Shown: positions 5,645 to 6,324 of the stretch, in pieces | Position numbering within the stretch: the stretch's first letter is position 1 | Layout: each line of letters starts with the position of its first letter | Assembly (NCBI GenBank): GCA_021845835.1 | Contig: JAJZVE010000284.1 | Coordinates: 1 to 6,324 of the forward strand | Source: Pseudomonadota bacterium | Lineage (GTDB): Bacteria > Pseudomonadota > Alphaproteobacteria > Acetobacterales > Acetobacteraceae | Length of the DNA: 6,324 nucleotides | Direction of reading: 5' to 3' | The notes under the pieces: model-generated | Database searches by the model: none | Told to the model about the DNA's origin: nothing | What the model saw: only the letters and a program-made list of their open reading frames with translations | Translations under genes and position numbers: made by a program

Positions 5645-5707
5645 TGCCGGGATCGCGATGAACACTGCCCCGCCCGCGACCTTGACCGGATAGGCCGTCA
5701 GGTCGGC
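5645..5707 (-). pseudogene. Possible C-terminal remnant of a Rieske/NirD-like gene
   Basis: On the minus strand this stretch reads A-D-L-T-A-Y-P-V-K-V-A-G-G-A-V-F-I-A-I-P-A. This resembles the closing beta strands of Rieske-type ferredoxins and small nitrite reductase subunits, which often end in a Y-P-V-x-V-x-x-G-x-V-x-V pattern. No iron-sulfur motif is present, the frame has no stop where the family would end, and the upstream part is replaced by the transposase remnant. It could be a fragment cut by the insertion, or chance in GC-rich DNA. Confidence 0.2.
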
Positions 5708-6052
5708 GCAGACGCAAGCGGGTGCAGCGGCTGATGGGAAAGCCGTCGGAGGGCTTTCGCCGATCCACCAGCGGCCGCGGACGGCGGTTCCGCATCCCGA
5801 GCACCGGGTCTGTCCCTACCTGCTGCGGGACTTGGCGATCGACAGGCCGAATCCTGTTTGGCGCGCGGGCATCACGCATATTCCGGTGCGCAGCAGATTT
5901 CCTTACCTGGTGGCGATCACGCACTGAGCGGAGCTGCCCAAGATTCCGCGCGCGCAGCGCATGGAATGGCAGCGGAGGGGACGCGCAAGGTGCTGTCGTG
6001 GCGCGTGTCGAACACCATGGAGGTGGAGTTCTGCATCGGGGCGGTGGAAGAA
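5704..6052 (+). pseudogene. Degenerate IS3-family transposase (OrfB) fragment
   Basis: Three plus-strand frames carry consecutive pieces of an IS3-family integrase. R-K-R-V-Q-R-L-M-G-K (5713-5742) is the end of the helix-turn-helix region. I-H-Q-R-P-R-T-A-V-P-H-P-E-H-R-V, Y-L-L-R-D-L-A-I-D-R-P-N and I-T-H-I-P-V then Y-L-V-A-I (5763-5918, next frame) lead into the catalytic core. K-V-L-S-W-R-V-S-N-T-M-E-V-E-F-C-I (5987-6037, third frame) continues it. The first catalytic Asp of the usual D-I-T-Y-I motif is Gly here, a TGA stands at 5925-5927, and about 50 extra bases separate the second and third pieces. The second catalytic Asp and the Glu are missing. It cannot encode an active transposase. 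No inverted terminal repeats or target duplication were recognised. Confidence 0.75.
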
Positions 6053-6324
6053 ACCCGCGGCTTCTTCCTTGCCAAGCGGGCCGCACTTCGCCCCTCCGGA
6101 GAGTGCCGAGCGCCATCCCTCCCGCAACCTGACCTGCCCGATCAAGCGGAATCTACACCAGAAGACCCTCATCAGCGGCTACGCCTAAAGATATCCGGCG
6201 CAATACTGCGGGGGCGGCCGGCTTCGTAGCGGATGCGACAGGCAAGCGATGAGTCCCGCCTTGAAGGAGCATGATGGCGCAGATGTGCCGCGACCCTGGC
6301 TGTCGCGGTATCCACGCGGCGTGC
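6053..6324. other. Region with no recognised gene
   Basis: After the transposase homology stops, no protein family was recognised on either strand. The only start-like signal is AAGGAG at 6264-6269 just before ATG codons at 6271, 6274 and 6283 on the plus strand. They open a frame reading M-M-A-Q-M-C-R-D-P-G-C-R-G that runs off the window. It is too short to judge. The minus-strand frames entering from the right edge are also open for about 50 codons but match nothing known. Confidence 0.4.

Noticed and set aside
5502..6116. Minus-strand frame of about 200 codons across the right end
   Set aside because: It overlaps the end of gspG and the transposase remnant, is Arg-rich and has no recognisable domain.
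6130..6165. Stretch resembling an insertion-sequence end
   Set aside because: No matching inverted repeat, target duplication or transposase could be tied to it by reading alone.

Overview
The window is about 70% GC by eye and holds the left part of a type II secretion system (T2SS) locus, followed by a degenerate insertion-sequence remnant. The GC-rich coding style and the gene set fit an alphaproteobacterium, perhaps an acetic-acid-bacterium or Roseomonas-like relative. The lineage is an inference from composition and general protein flavour, not from a marker gene.

Layout: bases 1-4935 read leftward. From the promoter side the minus-strand order is gspO (prepilin peptidase, 4935-4195), an AT-rich regulatory gap (4194-3939), then a packed operon: gspE (ATPase, 3938-2208), gspF (inner-membrane platform, 2204-990), gspH (minor pseudopilin, 1006-578), a small lytic transglycosylase (493-92) and the start of gspI (minor pseudopilin, cut by the window edge). 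gspG, the major pseudopilin, is absent from its usual place between F and H. It lies on the plus strand at 5137-5577, divergent from gspO, and is followed by a strong GC-only hairpin.

How the genes work together: GspO cleaves and N-methylates the prepilins GspG, GspH and GspI. GspE hydrolyses ATP and, through GspF, drives assembly of a GspG pseudopilus tipped by minor pseudopilins including H and I. The lytic transglycosylase probably opens peptidoglycan for the pseudopilus or secretin. The remaining components (J, K, L, M, C, D) are not in this window and may lie beyond position 1.

The right end (5578-6324) has no intact gene. It contains a frameshifted, internally disrupted IS3-family transposase fragment on the plus strand (about 5704-6052), a possible short remnant of another gene on the minus strand just before it, and about 270 bases in which nothing could be identified.

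No wholly new system was found. The points most worth following are the displaced gspG with an unusual cysteine-bearing C-terminus, the embedded lytic transglycosylase, the missing standard start codon of gspI, and evenly spaced TGACAA motifs around the gspE promoter region.
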